A DNA stretch of 64,000 bases from Neobittarella massiliensis (ex Bilen et al. 2018) (lineage in GTDB: Bacteria; Bacillota; Clostridia; Oscillospirales; Ruminococcaceae). The notes under the pieces were generated by a model. That model saw only the letters and a program-made list of their open reading frames with translations. It did not search any database and was not told the DNA's origin. Both the position numbers and the translations under genes were made by a program. Below, in pieces: positions 37,133 to 45,931 of the stretch; within the stretch, counting starts at the first letter, position 1; every line of letters begins with the position of its first letter. The stretch lies in the NCBI RefSeq assembly GCF_900289145.1, contig NZ_OKQO01000001.1, positions 1 to 64,000 of the forward strand. Direction: 5' to 3'.

Positions 37133-37203
37133 AGAGCATGTATTTTGCCGATTTGTACTTTTAGCTTTAAAAGGAAGTCAGTAAAATCGAAAGGAGTTTT
37201 CAA

Positions 37204-37896
37204 ATGAACTATTCTCATGAAGTTGAGAAAATGTGTGTCGTGGCCAAAGGCCCGCACCACGGCCCGGCTCCCATTCCCGAAGAGGGCAGATGGGTAAAAG
37301 CCTACCAGATACCCGACATCTCCGGCCTCACCCACGGCGTCGGTTGGTGTGCCCCCCAGCAGGGTACCTGCAAACTCACCCTGAACGTCAAAGAGGGCGT
37401 CATCCAGGAGGCCCTGGTCGAGACCATCGGCTGCTCCGGCATGACCCACTCGGCCGCCATGGCCGCCGAGATCCTGCCCGGCAAGACCATTCTGGAGGCC
37501 CTGAATACCGACCTGGTGTGTGACGCCATCAATGTCGCCATGCGCGAGCTGTTTCTGCAGATCGTCTACGGCCGCACCCAGACTGCTTTCTCCGAGGACG
37601 GCCTGCCCATCGGCGCCGGCTTGGAGGACCTGGGCAAAGGCCTGCGCTCGCAGGTGGGTACCATGTACTCCACCGGCGCCAAAGGCGTCCGCTACCTCGA
37701 GATGGCCGAGGGCTATGTCCTCTCCATCGCCCTGGATAAAAACGACGAGGTCATCGGCTACAAGTTCTGCAAAGTGGGCAAAATGCTCGAGGATATCCGC
37801 CACGGCGTAGATCCCACCACCGCTTACGAGCAGAACATCGGCACATACGGCCGTTACGACGGCGCTGCCAAATACATCGACCCGCGTGAGGAATAG
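37204..37896 (+). CDS. NifU-like iron-sulfur scaffold-type protein
   Basis: 230 residues, ATG after GAAAGGAG. Its N-terminal two thirds resemble the IscU/NifU-like scaffold fold: cysteines in GVGWCAPQQGTC (near residues 52-59) and in ETIGCSGMTHSAAMAAE (Cys near 78), the latter equivalent to the conserved second scaffold Cys. A third conserved Cys occurs at LNTDLVCDAIN (near 103). It is annotated in other anaerobes as an Fe-S cluster assembly scaffold but is not a classic IscU. Always likely to work with the GGGtGRT protein that follows after 20 bases. Confidence 0.8.
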   Translation: MNYSHEVEKMCVVAKGPHHGPAPIPEEGRWVKAYQIPDISGLTHGVGWCAPQQGTCKLTLNVKEGVIQEALVETIGCSGMTHSAAMAAEILPGKTILEALNTDLVCDAINVAMRELFLQIVYGRTQTAFSEDGLPIGAGLEDLGKGLRSQVGTMYSTGAKGVRYLEMAEGYVLSIALDKNDEVIGYKFCKVGKMLEDIRHGVDPTTAYEQNIGTYGRYDGAAKYIDPREE

Positions 37897-37916
37897 GGAA
37901 AAGGAGGTTAGCGTAC

Positions 37917-38915
37917 ATGGCACAGTTTGAAGGTAAAGAGAGAAGAATGGCAAAGATCGAGGCATGCCTGGCCGAATACGGCTTCGAGAGCCTCGAGGCT
38001 GCCGACGAGCTCTGCAAATCCAAGGGGATCAATGTAGACGAGATCGTAAAAGGCGTACAGCCTATCGCATTTGAAAACGCCGTTTGGGCCTACACCCTGG
38101 GTGTGGCCATCGCCCTGAAAAAAGGTATCACCAAAGCCGCCGACGCTGCCGAGGCCATCGGTATCGGCCTGCAGGCATTCTGCATCCCCGGCTCGGTCGC
38201 CGAGCAGAGAAATGTCGGTCAGGGCCACGGCAACCTGGGCGCCATGCTGCTGCGCGAAGAGACCGATTGCTTCTGCTTCCTGGCCGGCCACGAGTCCTTC
38301 GCCGCCGCCGAGGGCGCCATCGGTATCGCACGCACCGCCAACAAGGCCCGCAAAAAACCCCTGCGCGTCATCCTCAACGGCCTGGGCAAAGACGCCTCTT
38401 ACATCATCTCCCGCATCAACGGCTTTACTTACGTCCAGACCGAGTACGACTTTAAGACCGGCGAGCTCAAAGTGGTAAACGAGACCGCTTACTCCGAGGG
38501 CGAGCGCGCTGCCGTCAAGTGCTACGGCGCCAACGACGTGCTCGAGGGCGTGGCCATCATGAAACACGAGAAGGTCGATGTATCCATCACCGGCAACTCC
38601 ACCAACCCCACCCGGTTCCAGCATCTGGTCGCCGGCACCTACAAAAAGTGGGCGTTCGAGAACGACGTCAAGTACTTCTCGGTGGCTTCCGGCGGCGGTA
38701 CCGGCCGTACCCTGCACCCGGATAACGTGGCTGCCGGCCCGGCCTCCTACGGCCTCACCGACTCCATGGGCCGCATGCACGGCGACGCCCAGTTCGCCGG
38801 CTCTTCCTCGGTCCCCGCACACGTTGAGATGATGGGTCTCATCGGCATGGGCAACAACCCCATGGTCGGTGCCACCGTCGCCTGCGCGGTCGCCGTAGAG
38901 GAAGCGGGTAAATAA
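37917..38915 (+). CDS. GGGtGRT family protein
   Basis: 332 residues, ATG with AAGGAGG upstream. Named for its signature, present here as SGGGTGRTLHP near residues 261-271. Also Gly-rich GQGHGNLGAML (near 101) and GNNPMVGATVACAVAVEEAGK at the end. Cysteines: 19 and 36 near the N-terminus, 89-ish (FCFL) and 202 (KCYG). No membrane segment or known enzyme fold can be assigned. Restricted to anaerobes in my knowledge and usually paired with the NifU-like gene, as here. Function unknown. Confidence 0.85.
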   Translation: MAQFEGKERRMAKIEACLAEYGFESLEAADELCKSKGINVDEIVKGVQPIAFENAVWAYTLGVAIALKKGITKAADAAEAIGIGLQAFCIPGSVAEQRNVGQGHGNLGAMLLREETDCFCFLAGHESFAAAEGAIGIARTANKARKKPLRVILNGLGKDASYIISRINGFTYVQTEYDFKTGELKVVNETAYSEGERAAVKCYGANDVLEGVAIMKHEKVDVSITGNSTNPTRFQHLVAGTYKKWAFENDVKYFSVASGGGTGRTLHPDNVAAGPASYGLTDSMGRMHGDAQFAGSSSVPAHVEMMGLIGMGNNPMVGATVACAVAVEEAGK

Positions 38916-39019
38916 AACTCCTTTCCATATCGCTGTAAGCTTGAAATGTAGTACCTTATAATAGGCGCCGTCAGGTGCCACCGCCGCCCGCGCGCGGCAA
39001 ACTTCCTTGATTATGAAAA

Positions 39020-39063
39020 AAGAGCTGTCGGCCCCCGCACATGGGCCAACGGCTCTTTTTTTC
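39020..39063 (+). terminator. Terminator of the NifU-like/GGGtGRT operon
   Basis: GAGCTGT.GGCCC pairs with GGGCC.ACGGCTC, followed by seven T. Confidence 0.9.
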
Positions 39064-39446
39064 GTTTTTTAAACGTTATCTCCACGCACCAGATCGTCAG
39101 TTTTACGGGATTGCGCCGTTATATCTATAAAGTGGCGGCACCTAACGATAAATAGCATCTGCCGCTTGCCCGTTCACATGGCGACTATCCCCCCACCATG
39201 CGGTACTTTTTGTCTCCCGGCAACTCTTTTACCAGACGACCGCTTTGCCCCAAAACGCTCAATGCTTTCCTGCGATTGTAGTCGCCTATATCGCAGTTTC
39301 AGCCCAGTGCGCCCCGTCATTCAAAAATATTTGTTTTGCTCTATCTGAATAAATTTTTGCAATTTTTAGTATGGCAACCGCTCAGTTTAGCAGAACCCGA
39401 ACAGGTGGCTAGACCCTCTGCAGTAGGATAGAGGCAGGTGGAGTAA
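39064..39446. other. AT-richer gap, no gene seen
   Basis: About 380 bases of lower GC than the surroundings without a coding pattern in either strand. Confidence 0.4.
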
Positions 39447-39626
39447 ATGGCTGATCAGAGTGGGCGCTGTTACCAGATGGATATAAGTATCTCCCATTGC
39501 CGGCATTTGTGGGGGGTCAGCCAGATCGAGGTGCCGCAGTTGTTCGCATCGCCAGCCCTGACCGCCCTGTTCGACAGCACCGACGCCTTGGAGATCGAGC
39601 CCAAACTGCTGTCCGAGTCCCACTGA
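39447..39626 (+). CDS. Possible small protein of 59 residues
   Basis: ATG at 39447 preceded by GGTGGAG at workable spacing, stop at 39624-39626. The sequence is soluble and protein-like (CRHLWGVSQIEVPQLF ... LTALFDSTDALEIEPKLLSE), with mostly G/C third positions like neighbouring genes. No family known and no promoter or terminator clearly assigned. It could be the tail of a dead gene. Confidence 0.35.
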   Translation: MADQSGRCYQMDISISHCRHLWGVSQIEVPQLFASPALTALFDSTDALEIEPKLLSESH

Positions 39627-39675
39627 CCGACCTGCGCGGCCTCCCGGATCTCCCGACTTTTAGGCCGTTATCGTC

Positions 39676-39704
39676 TTGACAAAATCTACACGCCCCCCCA
39701 TAAT
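39676..39704 (+). promoter_or_regulatory. Promoter of csoR
   Basis: TTGACA (39676-39681), 17-base spacer, CATAAT (39699-39704). Confidence 0.75.
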
Positions 39705-39750
39705 CAAAGAAAACACCTGCTCCGCAGGGCAGTAGTAGGAGGCGTCTGCC

Positions 39751-40026
39751 ATGAAACAATGTATGGATGCAGAAAATCTGCACCGCCGCTTAAAAAAGAT
39801 CGTCGGCCAAGTACAGGCGATCGACCGCATGGTCGATGAAGACATTCCCTGTGAGGATATCCTCTCCCAAATAAACGCCGCTAAATCGGCGCTGCATAAG
39901 GTGGGCCAGGTAGTGCTGGAGGGGCATATCAACCACTGTGTGCGCGACGGTATCGAGCATGGCGATGCTGACGCCACTATCAAAAACTTCACCAAAGCTG
40001 TCGAGCGCTTTGCCAATATGATCTAG
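39751..40026 (+). CDS. csoR: CsoR-family metal-sensing repressor
   Basis: 91 residues, ATG after TAGGAGGC. All-helical CsoR/RcnR (DUF156) repressor. Cys34, His59 and Cys63 reproduce the Cu(I)-binding C-H-C triad of CsoR (Cys36, His61, Cys65 in M. tuberculosis), which favours copper over nickel, formaldehyde or persulfide sensing. It sits directly upstream of a P1B ATPase whose promoter has two matching dyads. Metal binding would release DNA and induce the pump. Confidence 0.92.
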   Translation: MKQCMDAENLHRRLKKIVGQVQAIDRMVDEDIPCEDILSQINAAKSALHKVGQVVLEGHINHCVRDGIEHGDADATIKNFTKAVERFANMI

Positions 40027-40074
40027 ATGTACACCCCTGTGCCCGCCGCACAGAGGTGTCTATATGCACCTGTA

Positions 40075-40104
40075 AACAGCCGATTTTACGGCTGTTCTTT
40101 TTTT
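40075..40104 (+). terminator. Terminator of csoR
   Basis: AACAGCCG/CGGCTGTT stem with seven T; another hairpin (40031-40059) precedes it. Confidence 0.82.
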
Positions 40105-40110
40105 GTCCGC

Positions 40111-40171
40111 TTGACAGGGCATACCCCTATAAGTATATAATGCAAATAGAACATATACCTCTATAAGTATA
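40111..40171 (+). promoter_or_regulatory. Promoter of the metal ATPase with two CsoR-type operators
   Basis: TTGACA (40111-40116), 17-base spacer, TATATA (40134-40139). ATACCCCTATAAGTATA (40121-40137) overlaps the spacer and -10, and ATACCTCTATAAGTATA (40155-40171), one mismatch, lies 34 bases on, about three helical turns. Each has TAC...GTA ends. Confidence 0.8.
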
Positions 40172-40194
40172 GAGACAAAAAGAGAGGTGCCACC

Positions 40195-42069
40195 ATGAAA
40201 AAACTCGAGGCTCTGCTGGCGTGGGGCGGTATAAAAAAAGACATCACCTGCCTAGCACTGTCAGCGCTGGCCCTGCTTGCCAGTATATTTCACCTGCTGC
40301 CTTTGCCACTGGATGCGGCCTGGGTAGCCATCCTGCTCTGCGGTGTGCCTATCCTGCTCGAGGCCGGTATCGGTCTCATCACCGCCTTCGATATCAAAGC
40401 CGACCTGCTGGTCTCTATGGCACTCATCGCCTCGGTGGCTATTGGTGAAATATTTGCAGCCGGCGAGGTGGCCTTCATCATGCAGCTGGGCGCCCTGCTC
40501 GAAGATCTCACCGTATCCAGAGCCCGTGCCGGTCTCGAAAAGCTGGTCCATCTCACCCCCCGCACCGCCCGTGTGCTCAAAAATGGATCTGAGACGGTGA
40601 TCCCTGCTCGGCAAGTACAGGTCGATGATGTGCTGCGGGTACTGCCCGGTGAGGCGATCCCCGTCGATGGTGTCATCACCGCCGGTGCCACCTCGGTCGA
40701 CGAGTCAGTCATGACCGGCGAGTCGCTGCCGGTCGATAAAGCGGTGGGCGACCCGGTACAGAGCGGCACCACCAATCAGTTCGGCGCCTTCGAGATGCGC
40801 GCCGTCCGGGTGGGGGAGGACAGCTCCATCCAGCGCATGGTGCGCCTGGTCCAGTCGGCCGATGCCGGCAAAGCCAAGATCGTCGGTATAGCTGACCGCT
40901 GGGCCACCTGGATCGTGCTCATCGCCCTGATTGCGGCTGGCCTCACCTGGCTCATCACCGCACAGGTCATCCGTGCAGTCACTATCCTGGTGGTGTTCTG
41001 TCCCTGCGCGCTGGTGCTGGCCACCCCTACGGCCATCATGGCCGCCATCGGTAACGCCACCAAATACGGGGTGTTGGTCCGTCAGGGCGACGCCTTTGAG
41101 CGCCTGTCCCAAATACGCTGTCTCACCTTCGATAAGACCGGTACGCTCACCTATGGCCGTCCCCAAGTGGTGGCCGTCTGCAGTGCCGTCCCCGCTATCT
41201 CCAACGAGCAGCTGTACAGTTTGGCTGCTGCCGCCGAACTGCGCAGTGAACATCCACTGGGCCGGGCATTGGTCGACGGCTGCCGCCGTCAGGGCTATTT
41301 TATACCCCAGCCCCAGCAGTTTATAATGCTCCCCGGTTTAGGGGTCCAGGCGGTAGTCGCCGGCTGCACAGTGCTGGCCGGCAATCCGGTCCTGCTTTCC
41401 GACCGGGGTATCGCTGTCCCCACTGGTCAGGGCACACACTACGCCGACCAGGGGTGCACCCTCATCCACATCGCCGTCGATGGAGCCTATGTCGGCTTTG
41501 CCGCTCTGGCCGATACTTTGCGCCCCAGCGCCGCCCAAACAGTGGCCCAGCTGAAAGATCTGGGTGTCGCTCCACTGCTGCTCACTGGCGATCACTCCCA
41601 GGCGGCGGGCCATATCGCCGCCCAACTGGGCATCACCCAGTACCGGGCCAGCTGTCGACCGCAGGACAAATTACAGGTCATCAGCGACCTGCAGCACCAG
41701 GGTCGACCGGTCTGCATGGTGGGTGACGGCATCAATGACGCCCCAGCCCTCAAAACCGCACAGGTGGGTATTGCTATGGGCGGCATCGGCAGCGATATCG
41801 CCGTAGATGCCGCCGATATCGCCCTGGTCCGCGACGATATCTCGGCGCTGCCCCACCTGTTGGCCCTGTCCCGCCGCATGATGCGTACCATCCGCACCAA
41901 TATGGCTTTCTCTATGGCCCTCAATTTCTTGGCTATCCTCCTGGCCATGACTGGCCTGCTGGGCCCGGTGGTGGGGGCGCTGGTACATAATGCCGGCTCG
42001 GTGGTGGTCATCATCCACTCGGCCCTGCTGTTGCGCTACCACTACCGCCCCGCCAGCCACCGCCCCTAG
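40195..42069 (+). CDS. P1B-type heavy-metal (probably copper) exporting ATPase
   Basis: 624 residues, ATG after AGAGAGG. Membrane pump with actuator TGES ([11 protein letters not shown]), CPC ion motif at Cys269-Pro-Cys271, phosphorylated Asp313 in DKTGTLT, HP motif in SEHPLGRAL, and [10 protein letters not shown] hinge. No N-terminal HMA metal-binding domain. The last helices carry HNAGSVVVI rather than the MxxSS of well-studied Cu pumps, so specificity is not certain; the adjoining CsoR and operators argue for Cu(I). Confidence 0.9.
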   Translation: MKKLEALLAWGGIKKDITCLALSALALLASIFHLLPLPLDAAWVAILLCGVPILLEAGIGLITAFDIKADLLVSMALIASVAIGEIFAAGEVAFIMQLGALLEDLTVSRARAGLEKLVHLTPRTARVLKNGSETVIPARQVQVDDVLRVLPGEAIPVDGVITAGATSVDESVMTGESLPVDKAVGDPVQSGTTNQFGAFEMRAVRVGEDSSIQRMVRLVQSADAGKAKIVGIADRWATWIVLIALIAAGLTWLITAQVIRAVTILVVFCPCALVLATPTAIMAAIGNATKYGVLVRQGDAFERLSQIRCLTFDKTGTLTYGRPQVVAVCSAVPAISNEQLYSLAAAAELRSEHPLGRALVDGCRRQGYFIPQPQQFIMLPGLGVQAVVAGCTVLAGNPVLLSDRGIAVPTGQGTHYADQGCTLIHIAVDGAYVGFAALADTLRPSAAQTVAQLKDLGVAPLLLTGDHSQAAGHIAAQLGITQYRASCRPQDKLQVISDLQHQGRPVCMVGDGINDAPALKTAQVGIAMGGIGSDIAVDAADIALVRDDISALPHLLALSRRMMRTIRTNMAFSMALNFLAILLAMTGLLGPVVGALVHNAGSVVVIIHSALLLRYHYRPASHRP

Positions 42070-42139
42070 CGCACCATCTTTACAGCGCCCCCATTTTCAG
42101 GTATGCTGGTAGTAACGAAAAAAAGGGGAGACCTCATCC

Positions 42140-43006
42140 ATGCAGCATACTCTGCAAACTAGCATCCGCCAAAGCACTGCCCTGCGCCGCAGCTTTATGA
42201 AGCTGGCTCGGCGCACCTTCGATATCGCCTTTGACAGCTGGTACAAAGCCGGCTACTGGACCGACCGCTACATCCCCTACGTGTTGGCCGACGGTGGTCG
42301 GGTAGTCGCCAACGTGTCGGTCAACACCATGGATATCGTGTGGCAAAAAAAGACCCGACACTATATCCAGCTGGGCACCGTCATGACCGATCCGGCCTAT
42401 CGCGGCCAAGGCCTGGCCCGCCGGTTGCTCGAGCGCGCACTGGCCGACTGGGACGACGACAACGCCGCGGTCTATCTCTTTGCCAATGACTCGGTGCTCG
42501 ATTTCTATCCCAAGTTTGGCTTTGTCCGCTGCCCCCAGTACCAATACGCGCTGCCGGTCACTGCCGCGCCCAGCAGTTTTCACCAGCTGGATATGTCCCG
42601 CACCAAAAGCGTGCGCCTGTTGCAGCGCTGCTATCAGGCCGGCAACCCCTGCGCCCAGCTCACCTGGAAAAACAATTTCGGGCTGCTCATGTTCTACTGT
42701 CTCGGCCCCATGAAAAATAGCGTCTACTACAGTCCGCAGCTCGATGTGGTCTGCATCGCCGCCCAGGATGGCGACACCCTCTACTGCTTTGACATATTTG
42801 GCCCGGCCTCGCTGCCGCTGCCCGAGCTGCTGCCCCAGCTGGCCGGCCCCGCTACCACCACCGCCGTGCTGGGCTTTACTCCCGATGATACCGCCGGTAT
42901 GACCGCTGCCCCCATTACCGATGGCGACACGCTGTTCATCCGCGGCGGCGGGGAAGACCTGTTCACCGGTCAGCAGCGTATGTTCCCCATCCTCTCCCAC
43001 GCCTAG
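42140..43006 (+). CDS. GNAT acetyltransferase
   Basis: 288 residues, ATG with AGGGGAG upstream. N-terminal GNAT domain (about residues 1-135) with the acetyl-CoA loop DPAYRGQGLARRLLE near residues 82-96 and YPKFGF near 125. A second C-terminal region of about 140 residues (from QLDMSRTKSVRLL) has the fold order of two-domain acetyltransferases with an SCP2-like or degenerate GNAT half. Substrate unknown. Followed 91 bases later by another GNAT. Confidence 0.85.
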   Translation: MQHTLQTSIRQSTALRRSFMKLARRTFDIAFDSWYKAGYWTDRYIPYVLADGGRVVANVSVNTMDIVWQKKTRHYIQLGTVMTDPAYRGQGLARRLLERALADWDDDNAAVYLFANDSVLDFYPKFGFVRCPQYQYALPVTAAPSSFHQLDMSRTKSVRLLQRCYQAGNPCAQLTWKNNFGLLMFYCLGPMKNSVYYSPQLDVVCIAAQDGDTLYCFDIFGPASLPLPELLPQLAGPATTTAVLGFTPDDTAGMTAAPITDGDTLFIRGGGEDLFTGQQRMFPILSHA

Positions 43007-43097
43007 AAGCGGGCGCTCGAGAGAGTGTTTACTTCTGCTGCCCCTATATGTTCGCCCGCCCACATTACCTGCCTGCAGACATGTAAAGGAGCTCCCC

Positions 43098-43550
43098 ATG
43101 CACATCCGCCCCTATCAGCCGTCCGATATCGACCAGATCGCCAGCCTGTTTTACCAGACTGTACACACCGTCTGCGCCGCCGATTACACCCCCGACCAAC
43201 TGGCCGTGTGGGCCACCGGCCAAATAGATAAAGCGGGGTGGGACCGTTCTTTTCGCAGCCACTATACCCTGGTGGCCGTCAGCGGCGACACGGTGGTGGG
43301 CTTTGGCGATATCGATGCCACCGGCTATCTCGACCGGCTGTACGTCCACTGCCGCTTTCAGCATCAGGGTATTGCCACCGCGCTGTGCGACCAGCTCGAG
43401 CGGCACTATCCGGTCGCGGCCATTACCACCCACGCCTCCATCACCGCCCGCCCCTTTTTCGAACGACGCGGTTACCGGGTGCTGCGCGCCCAGCAGGTCG
43501 AGCGCGGCGGGCTCACCCTGCAAAATTTCGTCATGCAAAAAGATCTCTAA
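43098..43550 (+). CDS. GNAT acetyltransferase (YafP-like)
   Basis: 150 residues from ATG at 43098 with AAGGAG upstream; the frame is open further left but without a ribosome site. Single GNAT domain: 'MHIRPYQPSDIDQIASLFYQTVHTVC' type start, GFGDIDATGYLDRLYVH, acetyl-CoA loop RFQHQGIATALC (near residues 94-105) and FFERRGYRV. This pattern matches the YafP/PhnO-like group. Substrate unknown. Confidence 0.87.
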   Translation: MHIRPYQPSDIDQIASLFYQTVHTVCAADYTPDQLAVWATGQIDKAGWDRSFRSHYTLVAVSGDTVVGFGDIDATGYLDRLYVHCRFQHQGIATALCDQLERHYPVAAITTHASITARPFFERRGYRVLRAQQVERGGLTLQNFVMQKDL

Positions 43551-43572
43551 AACACCGCCTTTTTCCATCCCC

Positions 43573-43607
43573 AAAAGCCCCGGCCATATTTTGGCCGGGG
43601 CTTTTTT
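43573..43607 (+). terminator. Terminator after the GNAT genes
   Basis: AAAAGCCCCGGCC/GGCCGGGGCTTTT stem and T run. Confidence 0.92.
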
Positions 43608-44003
43608 AGCGCCGTTTTACCGCCAGGTCCCCTGCATCACGCTGTCTCAAGCCGTTTTGCTCGCCCCGCTCTTTTGCCCCCTTCGCACCACCTTGTTCCC
43701 CGGGCAGCGTCCCCGCGCCCCTATACTGCCGTGCCCCTATGCCACTATGCCCTGGGGCCCCGCCTGCACCGCCCTGCACCCGCCCGCCCCCAGGCCGTCG
43801 CTCCCGCGCCCACCAGGCCGCCCCCTGCTCAGTCTCCCTGCTGTCTGGTCCTTTATCCACCGCCCCCATACGTCCTCCCGCTCCACCACCGCCCCACCAC
43901 TGCCACGCACTTTAACGCGCTCTTAACCGGATCGCCGTCGGCCCTAACGCCACCCTTATTTTTTTTGCGCTATGATAGTCCACGAAAGAAGGAGGGAGCA
44001 TCT
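43608..44003. other. C-rich leader region before kdpF
   Basis: No gene seen. The plus strand is C-rich. A TATGAT (43971-43976) could be the kdp -10, but no matching -35 is evident, and no known riboswitch was recognised. Confidence 0.4.
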
Positions 44004-44090
44004 GTGCAAATCGTCATAATCGGTATTGGTATCTTAACGGTGGCGGTCCTGGTCTATCTGGGGCGCGTCCTGATGAAGGAGGATAGCTGA
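44004..44090 (+). CDS. kdpF: Potassium-transporting ATPase small subunit KdpF
   Basis: 28 residues from GTG at 44004 after AAGGAGGGAG. A single membrane helix (IVIIGIGILTVAVLVYLGRVL) with a charged end, located two bases before kdpA: exactly the position, size and character of KdpF, which stabilises the KdpFABC complex. Confidence 0.85.
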   Translation: MQIVIIGIGILTVAVLVYLGRVLMKEDS

Positions 44091-44092
44091 CC

Positions 44093-45916
44093 ATGCATGC
44101 AACTCTACAATATGTGCTGTACATTGCAGTACTGCTGGCACTGGCGATCCCGCTGGGCATCTATATCAGCAAAGCCATGGGCGGGGAAAAGACTGTGCTC
44201 ACCCGGCTGCTGGCCCCCTGTGAGCGCGGCCTGTACCGCCTGCTGCACATCGACAGCCAGGAGGATATGAACTGGAAGAGATACGCCGGCTGCGCGCTGG
44301 CCTTCTCCGCCATCAGCCTGGCTGTGCTCACACTGATTCTCAAATTCCAAAACATTCTTCCCTGGAACCCGCAAAATGTCGACGGCATGAGCTGGCATCT
44401 TGCCTTTAACACCGCCGTCAGCTTTATCACCAACACCAACTGGCAGGCCTATTCCGGCGAGGTAGCGCTCTCCAGTTTCTCGCAGGCTCTGGGTCTCACC
44501 GTGCAAAACTTCGTCTCCGCCGGGGTGGGCATCGCCGTGCTGTTTGCCATCATCCGCGGCTTTGTGCGCACAAAGGCCAAAGGTATCGGCAACTTCTGGG
44601 CCGATCTGGTGCGCAGTGTGGTGTACGTGCTGCTGCCGCTGTGCTTTGTCATGTCCATCGCCCTGGTGGCGCTGGGCGTGCCCCAGTCGCTGGGCGAGAG
44701 CAAAACAGTCGACCTGCTCGAGCCTATCGCCGTCTCCCAGCAGGGAGAGGTGATCGAGGGGGCAAAGATCGACCTCGATGCCGGCACCGTCACCCTGGAT
44801 GGCCAGCCGGTAGACGGCGCCAAGATCGTCACCAAGCAGGCGGTCCCGCTGTTCCCCCAGGCCAGCCAGGTAGCGCCCAAACAGGTGGGCACCAACGGCG
44901 GCGGGGTGCTGGGAAACAACTCCGCCCACCCGTTTGAAAATCCCAACCCCGCCACCAACCTCATCGAGATGATCTCCCTGTTGCTCATCCCCGCCGCGCT
45001 GTGCATCTCCTTTGGCCGCAGCGTCAAAAACAAAAAGCAGGGGGTAGCCATCCTGGTGGCCATGACGCTGGTGCTCATCGCCGCCCTGTCGGTGGTCGCC
45101 ATAAACGAGCATCAGGCCACCCCCCAGCTGGCCCAAAACGGGGCGGTGCAGATAACCGCCGAGCAGGGCTACGCCGGCGGCAATATGGAGGGTAAAGAGA
45201 CCCGCTTCGGCATCGCCACCTCCTCTACCTGGGCGGCGTTCACCACCGCCGCCTCCAACGGCTCGGTCAACTCCATGCACGACAGCTACACCCCCCTGGG
45301 CGGCATGGTCCCCATGCTGCTCATGCAGCTGGGCGAGGTGATATTCGGCGGCGTGGGCTGCGGCCTGTACGGCATGCTGGGCTTTGTGCTGCTCACCGTA
45401 TTCATCGCCGGGCTCATGGTGGGCCGCACGCCCGAGTACCTGGGCAAAAAGATCGGCCCCAAAGAGATGCGTATGGCCGTGCTGGTGTGCCTGGCCACCC
45501 CCATCGCCATCCTGGTGGGCAGCGGTATTGCCGCCATGCTGCCCTCCACCGCCGCCAGCTTAAACAATGCTGGTGCCCACGGCTTTTCCGAAATGCTCTA
45601 CGCCTATTCATCCTGCGGCGGCAACAACGGCTCGGCCTTTGCCGGCTTTAACGCCAACACCCCGTTTTTAAATGTCAGCCTGGGCCTGGTCATGCTGTTT
45701 GCCCGCTTCGTGCCCATGGTGGCCACGCTTCTCATCGCCGGCAGCATGGCGGCGAAAAAGCGGGTGGCGGCCAGTGCCGGCACGCTCTCCACAAGTAATG
45801 CTATGTTCGTGTTCCTGCTCATCCTCATCGTGCTCATCGTCGGCGCGCTCAGCTTTTTCCCCGCGCTGGCACTGGGCCCCATCGCCGAATTCACCCAGAT
45901 GTTGGGCCTCGGCTAA
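44093..45916 (+). CDS. kdpA: Potassium-transporting ATPase subunit KdpA
   Basis: 607 residues, ATG with GAAGGAGGAT upstream. K+-binding channel-like subunit of the high-affinity K+ importer. About ten helices and repeated selectivity-filter-like segments: SFITNTNWQAYSGE (near residue 115), GNNSAHPFENPN (near 280), FTTAASNGSVNSMH and SSCGGNNGSAFAG. A soluble insertion of about 65 residues lies at 205-270. Slightly longer than E. coli KdpA (557), due mainly to loops. Confidence 0.96.
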   Translation: MHATLQYVLYIAVLLALAIPLGIYISKAMGGEKTVLTRLLAPCERGLYRLLHIDSQEDMNWKRYAGCALAFSAISLAVLTLILKFQNILPWNPQNVDGMSWHLAFNTAVSFITNTNWQAYSGEVALSSFSQALGLTVQNFVSAGVGIAVLFAIIRGFVRTKAKGIGNFWADLVRSVVYVLLPLCFVMSIALVALGVPQSLGESKTVDLLEPIAVSQQGEVIEGAKIDLDAGTVTLDGQPVDGAKIVTKQAVPLFPQASQVAPKQVGTNGGGVLGNNSAHPFENPNPATNLIEMISLLLIPAALCISFGRSVKNKKQGVAILVAMTLVLIAALSVVAINEHQATPQLAQNGAVQITAEQGYAGGNMEGKETRFGIATSSTWAAFTTAASNGSVNSMHDSYTPLGGMVPMLLMQLGEVIFGGVGCGLYGMLGFVLLTVFIAGLMVGRTPEYLGKKIGPKEMRMAVLVCLATPIAILVGSGIAAMLPSTAASLNNAGAHGFSEMLYAYSSCGGNNGSAFAGFNANTPFLNVSLGLVMLFARFVPMVATLLIAGSMAAKKRVAASAGTLSTSNAMFVFLLILIVLIVGALSFFPALALGPIAEFTQMLGLG

Positions 45917-45931
45917 AGGTAGGTGTTATCT

